Shown: positions 11,361 through 21,493 of the stretch, one piece after another
How positions within the stretch are numbered: position 1 is the first letter of the stretch
How the letters are laid out: every line of letters starts with the position of its first letter
Assembly: GCF_002575655.3 (NCBI RefSeq)
Contig: NC_053039.3
Span: forward strand, 45,199,290-45,263,289
Reading direction: 5' to 3'
Origin: Aegilops tauschii subsp. strangulata
Taxonomy: Eukaryota > Streptophyta > Magnoliopsida > Poales > Poaceae
DNA: 64,000 bases
Position numbers and translations under genes: made by a program
The notes under the pieces: generated by a model
What the model saw: only the letters and a program-made list of their open reading frames with translations
Told to the model about the DNA's origin: nothing
The model's database searches: none

Positions 11361-11586
11361 ATCAAGAATGCCCCCATTATGGATGTGCACAAGTTGACCC
11401 AATTTTTTTTCTGATCTCATATATATATATATCACGTTGTCTATCACAGTATTGAAGAAATCCATGGCTACATCATTAGCAGGAAGTAACAGGCGTATGA
11501 TGCTACGAAGCTCTTAAAAGTTGTTTTGGAACGGAGTTCCGGATAGAATAATTCACTTTTTTGTACGAATTTCAGGAAAGCCTTCC
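11353..11586 (-). pseudogene. Captured CLASSY/DRD1-like SNF2 ATPase fragment, left arm of a hairpin
   Basis: Read on the minus strand, this arm encodes IILSGTPFQNNF (helicase motif III of SNF2 ATPases), then after a TAA stop and about 65 codons the phrase LVHIHNGGILDKS. That second phrase is typical of the plant CLASSY/DRD1 branch, where a [LF]-x-H-[IV]-x-x-G-x-I-L segment lies between the two ATPase lobes. An intact protein of this branch would act in the nucleus in RNA-directed DNA methylation. Only about 75 codons remain, with one stop, so no ATPase can be made. It is the near-complement of the plus-strand arm at 11601-11838 at about 80% identity by eye. The outer end runs into the minisatellite. 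Assignment to the branch rests on these short motifs. Confidence 0.75.
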
Positions 11587-11600
11587 AAATAGCGATATTC

Positions 11601-11838
11601 GGAAGGCTCTTGCTGAACTTCGTACCAAAAAGCTAATTATCCTATCTGGGACTCCGTTCCAAAACAATTTTGGAGAGCTTCATACCATTATGCGCCTGTT
11701 ACTTCCGGCTAATGATGAAGCCATGGTTTTCTTGAATCCTTTGACACTAGACAACGTGACATATAGAAGGGTAGATGAGATCAGGAAAAATATGGACCAT
11801 TTTCTGCACATCCAGAATGGCGCCATTTTGTTAAATCC
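11601..11838 (+). pseudogene. Captured CLASSY/DRD1-like SNF2 ATPase fragment, right arm of a hairpin
   Basis: The open frame 11561-11887 includes LRTKKLIILSGTPFQNNF (motif III residues encoded at 11645-11671) and DHFLHIQNGAIL (His codon at 11807), both expected in the SNF2 domain of CLASSY/DRD1-type remodelers. The matching left arm abuts it across a 14-base loop (11587-11600) that begins and ends in ccttcc/ggaagg. No ATP-binding motif I or later helicase motifs are present, so this is a gene fragment. No intron is apparent, so I cannot tell capture from genomic DNA from capture of cDNA. The frame continues a short way into unrelated CACTA sequence (to 11887). Confidence 0.78.
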
Positions 11839-11935
11839 CTTGTTTGACATTCATGAGAGAGGCGGTCCGGACGTCGGACATTCATGAGAGAACTTCGGTA
11901 ACTCTTCAACATGAGGGAGGACGTCGATCAACCCC

Positions 11936-12225
11936 CTCTCGCCCGACCAAACCCTAGGAGCATCGAGGCCACCCCAAACCCTAGAAGCGTTGCCGAGGCC
12001 ACCCAAACCCTAGAAGCGTCGAGGCCACCCAAACTTACCAAGTTAAAAGAGCGTTGTCGAGGCCACCCCAAGCCCTAGAAGCGTTGCTGAGGCGACCCCA
12101 AACCCTAGAAGCGTCGAGGCCACCCAAATTTACCATGTTAAAAGAGCCTTGTCGTCGAGGCCACACCAAACCCTAGAAGCGTTGTCGAGGCCACCCCAAA
12201 GCATAGAAGCGTCGAGCTAGCTAGG
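11936..12225. repeat. Minisatellite of ccctagaagcgt-cgaggccacc units
   Basis: About nine imperfect copies of a 20-30 bp unit built from aaaccctagaagcgt and cgaggccacccc, two of them followed by a ttaccaagttaaaagagc-type spacer. It lies just upstream of the first recognised exon of gene 2. It is tandem, without spacers of constant length, so it is not a CRISPR array. Confidence 0.85.
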
Positions 12226-12299
12226 TCTATGTTTGCCACTACTATATCCATCTCTCATGTTTGTATATTAATTGCCATGTTGTAATATTTGTAGAAACT

Positions 12300-12440
12300 A
12301 TGGAGCAAAGAGACTTGGAAACAGAACTGTTGTTGGGGGACATAATCCTCGGTGGAGGTGATGTCTTGTCGTATCTTAATGAAACTGATGGTCTGGAAGG
12401 AGAGGGTGAAGGATCCGGTGATCGAATAATGGAGGAGGAA
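12300..12440 (+). pseudogene. CACTA gene 2, first coding exon, left part (interrupted)
   Basis: ATG at 12300 lies just behind a splice-acceptor-like tttgtag. The exon encodes MEQRDLETELLLGDIILGGG and an acidic Gly/Glu-rich stretch. After 12440 it is interrupted by the first Gypsy element and resumes at 21287 in a similar Gly/Asp/Glu-rich style (GDHDDGSGDRMEEG). The TSD aggaa at 12436-12440 and 21287-21291 marks the insertion point. Confidence 0.75.
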
Positions 12441-12910
12441 TGAGGGAGTCCTGGATTAGGGGGTCCTCGGACAGTCGGACTATATACTTTAGCCGGACTG
12501 TTGGACTATGAAGACACAAGATTGAAGACTCCGTCCCGTGTCCGGATGGGACTCTCCTTGGCGTGGAAGGCAAGCTTGGCAATACGGATATGTAGATCTC
12601 CTCCCTTGTAACCGACTCTGTGTAACCCTAGCCCCCTCCGGTGTCTATATAAACCGGAGGGTTTAGTCCATAGGACAAGAACAATCATACCATAGGCTAG
12701 CTTCTAGGGTTTAGCCTCTACGATCTCGTGGTAGATCAACTCTTGTAATACTCATATCATCAAGATCAATCAAGCAGGAAGTAGGGTATTAACTCCATCG
12801 AGAGGGCCCGAACATGGGTAAACATCGTGTCCCCCGCCTCCTGTTACCATCCGCCTTAGACGCACAGTTCGGGACCCCCTACCCGAGATCCGCCGGTTTT
12901 GACACCGACA
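12441..12910 (+). repeat. 5' LTR of Gypsy element 1
   Basis: Begins tgagggagtcctgg and ends gacaccgaca. Contains a TATA-like ctatataaac near 12646. The following ttggtgctttcattgagag (from 12911) is in the primer-binding-site position; I did not assign a tRNA. Confidence 0.93.
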
Positions 12911-13170
12911 TTGGTGCTTTCATTGAGAGTTCCACTGTGCCGTCGCGATAAAGGCTTGATGGCTCCTTTGATCATCGCCAACGATGCGATCCAGGGTGAG
13001 GTCTTCCTCCCCGGACAGATCTTCATATTCGACGCTTCGTACTGCGGGCCAACTTGCTTGGCCATCTGGAGTAGATCGAGAGCTACACCCCTGGCCGTCA
13101 GGTCAGGCTAGGAAATTTAAACTACACTGCCGACATCCGCGGAGACTTGATCTTTTACGGATTCGAGCCC

Positions 13171-16023
13171 ATGTCAGGTGCGCCGCACAGTCACGACGAG
13201 CACGACTTAGCTCTGCCGCCGGACGGTGTTCGGGAGAGCACACCTATGGCTACTCCGGCCCTAGACCCGGAGTCGATTGCGCCGTCCGAGGACGGGTGGA
13301 TGGACCCTGCCTCGGAGGCCACACACTCAGTGGCGATAGAGCCGAATACTGACTTCACCTTCTATGAGACCTGTGTCGCCGGATCCTCGGATTCGTCCCC
13401 GGCCATAGGCCCCAAACCGCCTGCGTCCATGCCTATCGAATCTGATTGGGCGCCGATCATGGAGTTTACCTCTGCGGATATCTTTCAGCACTCGCCTTTT
13501 GGTGATGTGCTAAATTCATTAAGGTCTCTCTCCTTGTCAGGAGGCCCTTGGCCGAACTATGTCCGGCTCGAATGGGAGGCGGACGACGAAGAAATTCGTT
13601 CCCCACCCACCACCCACTTAATAGCCATCGTCGATGACTTAACCGACATGCTCGATTTGGACTCCGAAGACATCAATGGTATGGACGACGATGCAGGAGA
13701 AGAACAGGAACCGCCGCCCACAGGGCGCTGGACAGCCACTTTATCACACGATATATATATGGTGGATACACCCAAAGAAAACAATGACGAGGAATGGAAG
13801 GATGCAGCGAGGGATAGTTCCCTCGAGAAGCAACCAAAGTGACGGCGTAGGCGCCGCTCCAAATCCCGCCTCGGCAAAAACAGTGATAACAGCACAAGAA
13901 AAAATAATACCCCGGTTGACCCCAGAGGAAACAACGACCACACGGACCCAGCGACAGAGCAGGATGAACCAGCGGACGGCGAACATAGTACGGAGCCGCT
14001 GTCCGATCACGGCGACGCCGAGGATAAAGCTCATCAACCTCTCTCCGGAGAGGAAAACAGTCCGGACGACGATGCACACATCATCCCGGAAAGGCACTTG
14101 GAACAAGAGAACCTCCATAGAAGGCTTATTGCCACTGCGAGGAGTCTGAAGAAGCAGAAGCAAAGGCTTAAGGCCGCGCAGAATACGCTCAGCAGTAGAT
14201 GGAACAAAGTGCTCGACACTGAAGAAAAGTACGGCGGCAGTCACCACACAAAGAGCTATCCAAAGCGCAAGCTGTTGCCTGAATTTGATGATGAGGCCTT
14301 AGAGCCTACACAGCCGAAAAATAAAACGGCCGACCGGTCGGATCGACCACCTCGTGGCCGCGATAGGGCGGCTAACGAGGCCGCACATAAGTCAGCACAT
14401 GATTCATGCGAGGACTTGCATCAAAAAGCTGGCGTGACCAGATCCATCTACGGATCTAGGAAGCGCGCTCCAGCGCAGAATCAAAACCGAACACTACAAC
14501 CGTCAGAACGCCATGGCACATCCAAATATAGGGGTGCCGCGCACCCCCTATGTTTCACCGATGAGGTGCTGGATCACGAATTTCCAGAGGGATTCAAACC
14601 CATGAACATAGAGGCGTATGACGGAACGCCAGACCCTGGGGTCTGGATTGAGGACTTCATCCTCCATATCCATATGGCTCGCGGAGACGATCTCCACGCC
14701 ATCAAGTACTTGCCCCTCAAGCTGAAAGGACCAGCTCGGTACTGGCTGAAGAGCCTCCCCGAAAATTCAATTGGAAGTTGGGAGGAGCTTGATGATGCTT
14801 TTAGGGCTAACTTTCAAGGGACCTATGTTCGACCTCCAGATGCAGACGATTTAAGTCATATAATTCAACAGCCCGGAGAGTCAGCCCGAAAGCTTTGGAA
14901 CAGATTTCTCACTAAGAAGAACCAAATCGTCGACTGCCCGGACGCCGAAGCCTTAGCAGCTTTCAAACACAGCGTCCGAGACGAATGGCTCGCCAGACAC
15001 CTCGGCCAAGAAACACCGAGGACAATGGAAGCCCTAACAAGCCTTATGACCCGCTTTTGCGCGGGCGAAGATAGCTGGCTGGCCCATAGTAGCACGAGCG
15101 ACCCAGGCACATATGAAGTCAGGGATGGCAATGGAAAACCATGACGCAGTAAAAGCAAGCATCGAAATAACGAAGACAGCCGAAACAACACGGCGGTAAA
15201 CGCCGGATTTAGGGGCTCTCGACCCGGTCAACGGAAAAAGCCTTTCAAAGGCAGCAGAGATGGACCGTCCAGCCTAAACAAGATTCTAGACAAATTATGT
15301 CAGATTCATGGCACCCCCGATAAACCTGCAAATTACACCCACAGAGAATGTTGGGTCTTCAAGCAGGCCGGCAAGCTAAACGCCAAACACAAGGGGAGGG
15401 AGACACCAAGTGAAGACGAGGATGAGCCTCGCCAGCAAAACACTGGGGGACAGGAAAAATTCCCACCAGAGGTCAAAAGAGTGAACATGATTCACGTAAC
15501 AAAAAGAAGGAGCAAACACACACTCCTAGACATATGCGCCGTAGAGCCCGTCACCCCTAAGTTCAACCCTTGGTCGGCCTGCCCGATCACTTTTGATCGT
15601 AGGGATCACCCGACTAGTATCCGGCACGGAGGATTGGTTGCCTTGGTGCTAGACCCAATAATCGACGGATACCATCTCACCCAAGTCCTCATGGACGGCG
15701 GCAGTAGTCTTAATCTAATATATCAGGACACAGTCCGCAAAATGGGGATAGACCCGACAAGAATCAGCCAAAGCAGTACTATCTTTAAAGGAGTAATACC
15801 AGGCCCAGAGGCCCGCTGTACGGGCTCTCTAGTACTAGAGGTTGTATTCGGTCCTCCCGACAACTTCCGAAGTGAAAAGTTAACCTTCGACATCGCTCCA
15901 TTCCGCAGCGGCTATCAAGCACTACTCGGAAGAACGACCTTCACTCGTTTTAATGCAGTACCGTATTACGCTTCTCTTAAGCTTAAGATGCCCGGTCCAC
16001 ATGGCATCATCATAGTTAGCTGA
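13171..16023 (+). pseudogene. gag-protease of Gypsy element 1 (two in-frame stops)
   Basis: One frame runs from ATG 13171 to the TGA at 16021, broken by TGA at 13840 and at 15142. The N-terminal part is acidic. A retrotransposon gag (PF03732-like) core lies at about 14560-15080 (IKYLPLKLKGPARYWLKSLP, then RFLTKKNQIVDCPDAEAL). A retropepsin-like domain at about 15620-15990 has MDGGSSLNLIY, so the usual D-[ST]-G reads DGG, and the second conserved block YQALLGRTTF. Gag would form the particle and the protease would cut it. Both stops are TGA where CGA would fit, compatible with deamination of methylated CpG. The frame ends without any pol, so the element never reaches RT. Confidence 0.85.
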
Positions 16024-17277
16024 ACACTAAGCGTTCCTTATGCGCGGAAGAACGTGTGGCGGCTTTAGCAGCCGAACACTAAATGGCCTTTCCAACCAGA
16101 ATAAATGGTCGGTCGTCAAGACCGCGTACACGGCTAGACGAGTCCGGCGCACCACTAGCTGTAACAGCTTAGATAAACCTGAGATTGGTTTGGTGGATAT
16201 ACCCCCATAGGCGGTACCAGGGGCTTCCCGCATGTAAAAGGGACTACAGTTCGGCTTTACCTCATTTAGATTGAATTTTAATGAGAATAATCAGTTTTCC
16301 GCACGAAGACTTTCATCTAAGTTTTTCTCTTTTACAGATGACAATCGTGCTACACCCTTCCAGGATACGGCACAACGGAGACACAGGCGCAGACGTGCAG
16401 CAGGGCCCCGCTCAAAGGTTTCTTTTTAGATTAAGACCCTGTGTAAACCTTTCTTACTGTCTCTTGTTGCTTGACACCCCCCGGATACCTAAGACAACCG
16501 TGAGGGATGCTGGCGTTGTTGGCATTTCGCCACGACAGAATAATGCACGTACCTGCAAATTTAGGGTCCATTATCAAGGGCGTTACTCAGCCCGGTACAT
16601 GTTGTAAAGACCGAACACCTTAGGGAGTGTTCGGTGTCGCGAGTTTGGCCTTATATGCACCACCTCCGAATCATGTCTTTGGTCAAATGTTGGGTTTGCC
16701 CGGCTCCCGCGTTTTGCTACCTTACGTTCCGCTCTATCGGCTAAGGTGGCACCGGGAGAACTACTGCGATTGTGCCCTGGTTCATCCGGATGAGCACCTC
16801 AGTAGAGAATGCTGAAAACTGACTGTCATGATAAAGCGCGAGACTGGTCAACCACTCGATGACTTAGCGGAATCTTTGGGATTCCTCTGCATTAACGAAG
16901 GGCCGGTTTTCCCGGTCATGTACGTATGCGCCCCGTACTCGGATGAGCGCGGAAGTACCAGGGGCTATATAGTAGCCCCACTGTCAAACTCCTATGGTTA
17001 AGTGAAAGTGTTAAAGCAATATAGTTCGATTGCCTCGTTCGCCGCGCTACCACCTCCTTAATGGACCAAGACGTTGGATCAAGTGTGAACACGTGCTTTT
17101 GCGAACACCCCCGCATTATATGCGTGGGGGCTGAAGCCGACGACTGCAAACTTTCAGGTTATATATATATATATATACATAAACGACCGCACATGAGGCA
17201 TAATAATACTTTCAGGCAAAAGTATAAACACAGCCTCTATAATTCAAATAGCATTGTTCTTACAATCAGGATACATG
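16024..17277. other. Non-coding spacer of Gypsy element 1
   Basis: No long supported frame. Part of it (about 16690-16810, with gggtttgcccggctcccg and catccggatgagcacctc) resembles a segment at about 29320-29440 in Gypsy element 2, showing that the two elements share their spacer. A short AT dinucleotide run lies at 17160-17176. Confidence 0.6.
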
Positions 17278-20200
17278 TCACTCGAACATGACACTCTTCG
17301 AGCACTGAGCCTCTATTAAACGAGCACCTTCTAGGACTTCTTCGAAATAATGCTCGACCGAAACCTGGCCTACGGCCGGATTCTGGGTTGCAATAGCGGT
17401 GGCCTCCATCTTTGCCCAGTATGTCTTGACACGGGCAAGAGCCATCCGCGCACCCTCTATGCACGCCGACCTCTTTACAGCGTCAATATGCGGCATAGCA
17501 CCAAGGAATCGTTGCACTAGACCAAAATAACTATTTGGCCTTGATCCTTCCGGCCAAAGACGATCCACGACAGACCTCATGGCAAGTCTGGACAACCTAT
17601 GGAGCTCGGCCCACTCGGCCATTTGCTCATTTAACAGCAGCGGACGCGCTGGAGCATTGAACTGCGACCAGAACAACTTTTCCACTTCGCGATCCTTTTG
17701 ATCTTCGAAAAACTTGGTCGCATCAGCAGCACTCGCTGCCAAATCCAAGTACGCGTCCGCAAAACTCCATAATTGATCCAGAAGGGCATACTTAGGATCT
17801 CCGAACTTCGTCCGCAACAAAAAGGGCTTCCCAGCCGTGATATCTCCGGCTTGACGTAGCTCCTCCTTCGCTGCTATGATTTTAGAGCGGGTTTCCTTGA
17901 CTGCTACCATGGCTTTCTCCAGGTCCGCCGTCTTCGTTTGACTTTCGCTTTCAAGAATCTCGTAACGGTCAGCGGCATCTTTCAACTCAACAACCATCTT
18001 GGCCATTTTCTCTTTGCTCTGGCAATGCGCAGCCTGTTCGGCTCTTAACTCTTCAACCGCCTTTAGGGCGGCCGCATCACTCCTCCTGGCTTGTTCCTTG
18101 GCTCGGCCAAGTTCCGCCCGAAGGGTCTCCACGGCGGTAGCTCCATCTGCAGTCACAACATATTATAGATACTAGCATCATGCTCCTCTTAATATATGTT
18201 GACCACCGAAGAATACATACCCTGTGCCTCGTCAAGCCGCCTGTTTACAAGCACGATGTCGGCATCCGCCGCATCAAGTTGCCGCAACAGTTCGGCAAAC
18301 TTACCAGTCCGGCTAGCCACCGGACCCTCAGCCGCCTGCACATGAAAGCAGCACGGTTATTACCTGGGACTATGATCCTCTGTTTGCCGCCTTTTTCGAC
18401 AGAAACCAGAGTCTCAGGGGCTACTATCTGCATAGGGCACACCTAGCGTGTGCGGTACCATAAAAAATATACATATTACTTTGCGTACCTCAAAGCCTCT
18501 CAGCAGGCTCATAAAAGCTTCATGCAACCCGCTTTCGGCGGATGAAAACCTCTCAACCACCGTACCCATTAGCGTATGATGCGCTTCTGAGATAGCCGCT
18601 TGCTCCAGAAGATTCATCAGTGCGTCTGGTCGCGCACCGGACAGTCCCGGACTCTTTCTATTGCTCCCCTTAGGAGCCGAATACTCCGGACTTCGGGAGG
18701 CCGAAGGGTTACCTTCTGGCCTTGGTGGATCAGGAGAAATCCTTCGTGACGACACCTCTGGGTCGTCCGCCTCATGAGGCGGGGAGGCATGGGGAGGCGT
18801 TTCGTTCTCCATCATCTCCGGAAGAAGATCCCCCGAAGACGAACTCTGTCGAGAAGGGCTACGGTCCGAACTACAAGACATACGTCTCGGTTATTGTCCT
18901 CGGAAATAAAGTAAGATATATTTACTATAAAGTGCTTTTGTTTACTTACAGCTCGGTGGAGGGCTGGTCCCCTTGCGGGCACTGTGCGATAAGGATGCCC
19001 TCCGGGGTAGGGCCCCCTGACAAAGGTTTCTTGCCTCGTTTGGAAACCATTGTTTCCAAGTCTTCAGAGGCGGCCCTCTTCCTTCCTTGGGGAGAGGGAA
19101 TTTTAGATTCTTCTCCCCGGTTATCCTCCTTCGCGGAGGCACTAATTCCCCTGGTTTGGATGAATAATGAGTGAGGCTCGCTTTCGGCTTCTTTGTTCCT
19201 TCCTTTATCTTCCCCTGATGGCGCTTGATAAGGCGCAAGCTCAAGCATCCTGGCTAGTACAGGATCCGGTGAGCCTTCGGGAAGGGGGGCCGAACACCTG
19301 ATCATCTTCGCCTTTTTTATCCAGTCCTGGTCAAAGACCGACTTTTCAGAATGATGTTGTGATAAATAAAGAGACAGTATGTTCGGCCGAAGAATTACTT
19401 ACTTGGGTGTCTGGACGATTGCAGTTTAGGCCCGCATCCTCGGTGGTGTCCGGACACTTTATTCGTGATCCGAAGAACAATCTGTACATCTCTTCGAGCG
19501 TCACGCTGAAGAATTGCCGAATGGTTCGCGGTCCTTCCGGGTTGAACTCCCACATACGGAGAGATAGACATTGGCATGGCAGGACCCGACGAACTAGCAT
19601 GACTTGCATTACTTTGACAAGGCTGACATCTCTCTTGAGGAGATCCCGGATGCGACTCTGCAATGTTGGCACGTCATTAGCCGGCCCCCAGTCCAGCCCC
19701 TTGTCGACCCATGACGCCAGTTGTGGCGGGGGGCCCGAACGGAAGGCGGGGGCAGCTATCCACTTAGTACTTCGGGGAGCCGTGATGTAAAACCACTCCC
19801 GCTGCCATAAGTTGGACATCTCGGGGAAGGATCCCTTTGGCCATGGAGCATCGACGCCTTTGCTTATTATGGCGCCTCCGCACTCTGTGTGTTGCCCATC
19901 GATCAACTCCGGCTTCACATTGAAGGTCTTGAGCCATAAGCCGAAGTGCGGGGCGATGCGGAGGAAGGCCTCACACACGACGATAAACGACGAGATGTGA
20001 AGGATGGAATCCGGAGCCAGATCAAGGAAATTGAGCCCGTAATAGAACATAAGCCCTCTAACAAAGGGATCAAGACTAAAGCCTAGCCCTCGGAGGAAGT
20101 GGGAAACAAATACGACGCTCTCGTTGGGTTCGGGAGTGGGGATGACCTGCCCTTGAGCAGGCAGCCTGTGCGAGATTTCGGCGGTCAGATACCTAGCTTC

Positions 20201-20416
20201 TCTTAGCTTCTTGATGTCCTCCTCTGTGATGGAGGAGGCCACCCACTGGCCTTGAAGGTTGGATCCAGACATGATTGAAGGTCCGAAGCGCTTGGCCTCC
20301 GACTTGGGTGCTGGGATTTGAGGTGGGAGAAAGGAAAGATCGAGCGCAAGAAGAAAAGGACAGGCCTTGACCCCTTTATAAAGAGGGTGAATATCAAGCG
20401 CCCTCCGCACGACCAT
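17278..20416 (-). CDS. Antisense gene of Gypsy element 1, Transposase_28-like (PF04195), multi-exon
   Basis: On the minus strand, the first exon (frame from 20416, likely start ATG about 20271, MSGSNLQGQW) ends at a donor near 19402 (ccaa/gtaagt). Its core has HFLRGLGFSLDPFVRGLMFY and then LWQREWFYITAP, which I associate with the Pfam family named putative gypsy-type transposon. A second exon (about 19326-18950) is in frame, basic and Ser/Pro-rich. Further exons at about 18881-18490 and 18336-18222 lead to a last exon (to the stop at 17278) with a long Ala/Glu/Lys coiled coil (about residues 1-100 of that exon) and a helical domain. The exons are free of stops, unlike the sense gag. Function unknown; the name transposase is historical. 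Antisense genes in this position are known from Tat-lineage plant Gypsy elements. Confidence 0.7.
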
Positions 20417-20816
20417 CTAGAACTTGCCTAAAATCGAGGAGTCTTACCAACGGGCGTGATTGGGTTACCCACACTCGTATTGATGAGAATCCCGTGAAAA
20501 GAGGGACACGATCTCTGCTTCAACAAGACGTGCTAACAAAGCCGCCTCGCAACACGTGCAGTGGCAGGCTCGGAAAAAACGGTTCGTCATGACCAGATCA
20601 CGGCAGAACGTCACGTTAAGAAAAGCTATCAGCAGATTAGATTTGTGGAAATATTATTCTCTCTACGGTGGTATGTGGAATTTGTTTTGCAGAGCCGGAC
20701 ACTATCCTTGTGTTCAAAATCTTCTATGGAATATTCGGAGGAGGAACCCGCCTTGCAATGCCGAAGACGATCTGCGCGCCGGACTCATCGTCATTGAAGC
20801 CTGGTTCAGGGGCTAC

Positions 20817-21286
20817 TGAGGGAGTCCTGGATTATTGGGTCCTCGAACAGCCGGACTATATACTTTAGCCGGACTGTTGGACTATGAAGACACAAGATTG
20901 AAGACTCCGTCCTGTGTCCGGATGGGACTCTCCTTGGCGTGGAAGGCAAGCTTGGCAATACAGATATGTAGATCTCCTCCCTTGTAACCGACTCTGTGTA
21001 ACGCTAGCCCCCTCTGGTGTCTATATAAACCGGAGGGTTTAGTCCGTAGGACAAGAACAATCATACCATAGGATAGCTTCTAGGGTTTAGCCTCTATGAT
21101 CTCGTGGTAGATCAACTCTTGTAATACTCATATCATCAAGATCAATCAAGAAGGAAGTAGGTTATTACCTCCATCGAGAGGGCCCGAACCTGGGTAAACA
21201 CCGTGTCCCCCGCCTCCTGTTACCATCCGCCTTAGACGCACAGTTCGGGACCCCCTACCCGAGATCCGCCGGTTTTGACACCGACA
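20817..21286 (+). repeat. 3' LTR of Gypsy element 1
   Basis: Near-identical to 12441-12910, with about 16 differences counted by eye. It is preceded by a short purine-rich stretch (caggggctac). Confidence 0.93.
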
Positions 21287-21399
21287 AGGAAGGACACGAT
21301 CATGATGGCTCCGGTGACCGAATGCCGGTGGAAGAAGGAGACCATGATGACGGCTCCGGTGACCGAATGGAGGAGGGTGCTGTTGCAAAGTCCGGCGAG
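21287..21399 (+). pseudogene. CACTA gene 2, first coding exon, right part
   Basis: Continues the exon cut by Gypsy element 1. It encodes repeated Gly/Asp/Ser-rich units (DDGSGDRM) and ends at a donor-like gcgag/gtatat near 21399. Confidence 0.65.
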
Positions 21400-21493
21400 G
21401 TATATATATTAATTGAGTCTGTGCCGACTAGCTAATTGATGCATTAATTGTTTTGCTATGTACATATATTAACTCTTCTTTCTTATTTTCTAG

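Larger units (their letters stand above)
12441..21286 (+). mobile_element. Gypsy LTR retrotransposon 1 (non-autonomous, Fatima-like), inserted in a CACTA exon
   Basis: Two 470-bp LTRs (12441-12910 and 20817-21286), both tg...ca, flanked by the TSD aggaa (12436-12440, 21287-21291). The sense strand carries gag and an aspartic protease in one frame, with no RT, RNase H or integrase. A multi-exon antisense gene fills 17278-20416. The LTR pair differs at about 16 of 470 positions by eye. The LTR start tgagggagtcctggatta suggests the Fatima family (tentative). An element of this kind would depend on a relative for reverse transcription and integration; the second Gypsy element here has LTRs of the same length and similar sequence and still shows pol. 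Confidence 0.93.

Noticed and set aside
11936..12225. CRISPR-like repeat
   Set aside because: Tandem minisatellite without regular unique spacers, in a plant genome.
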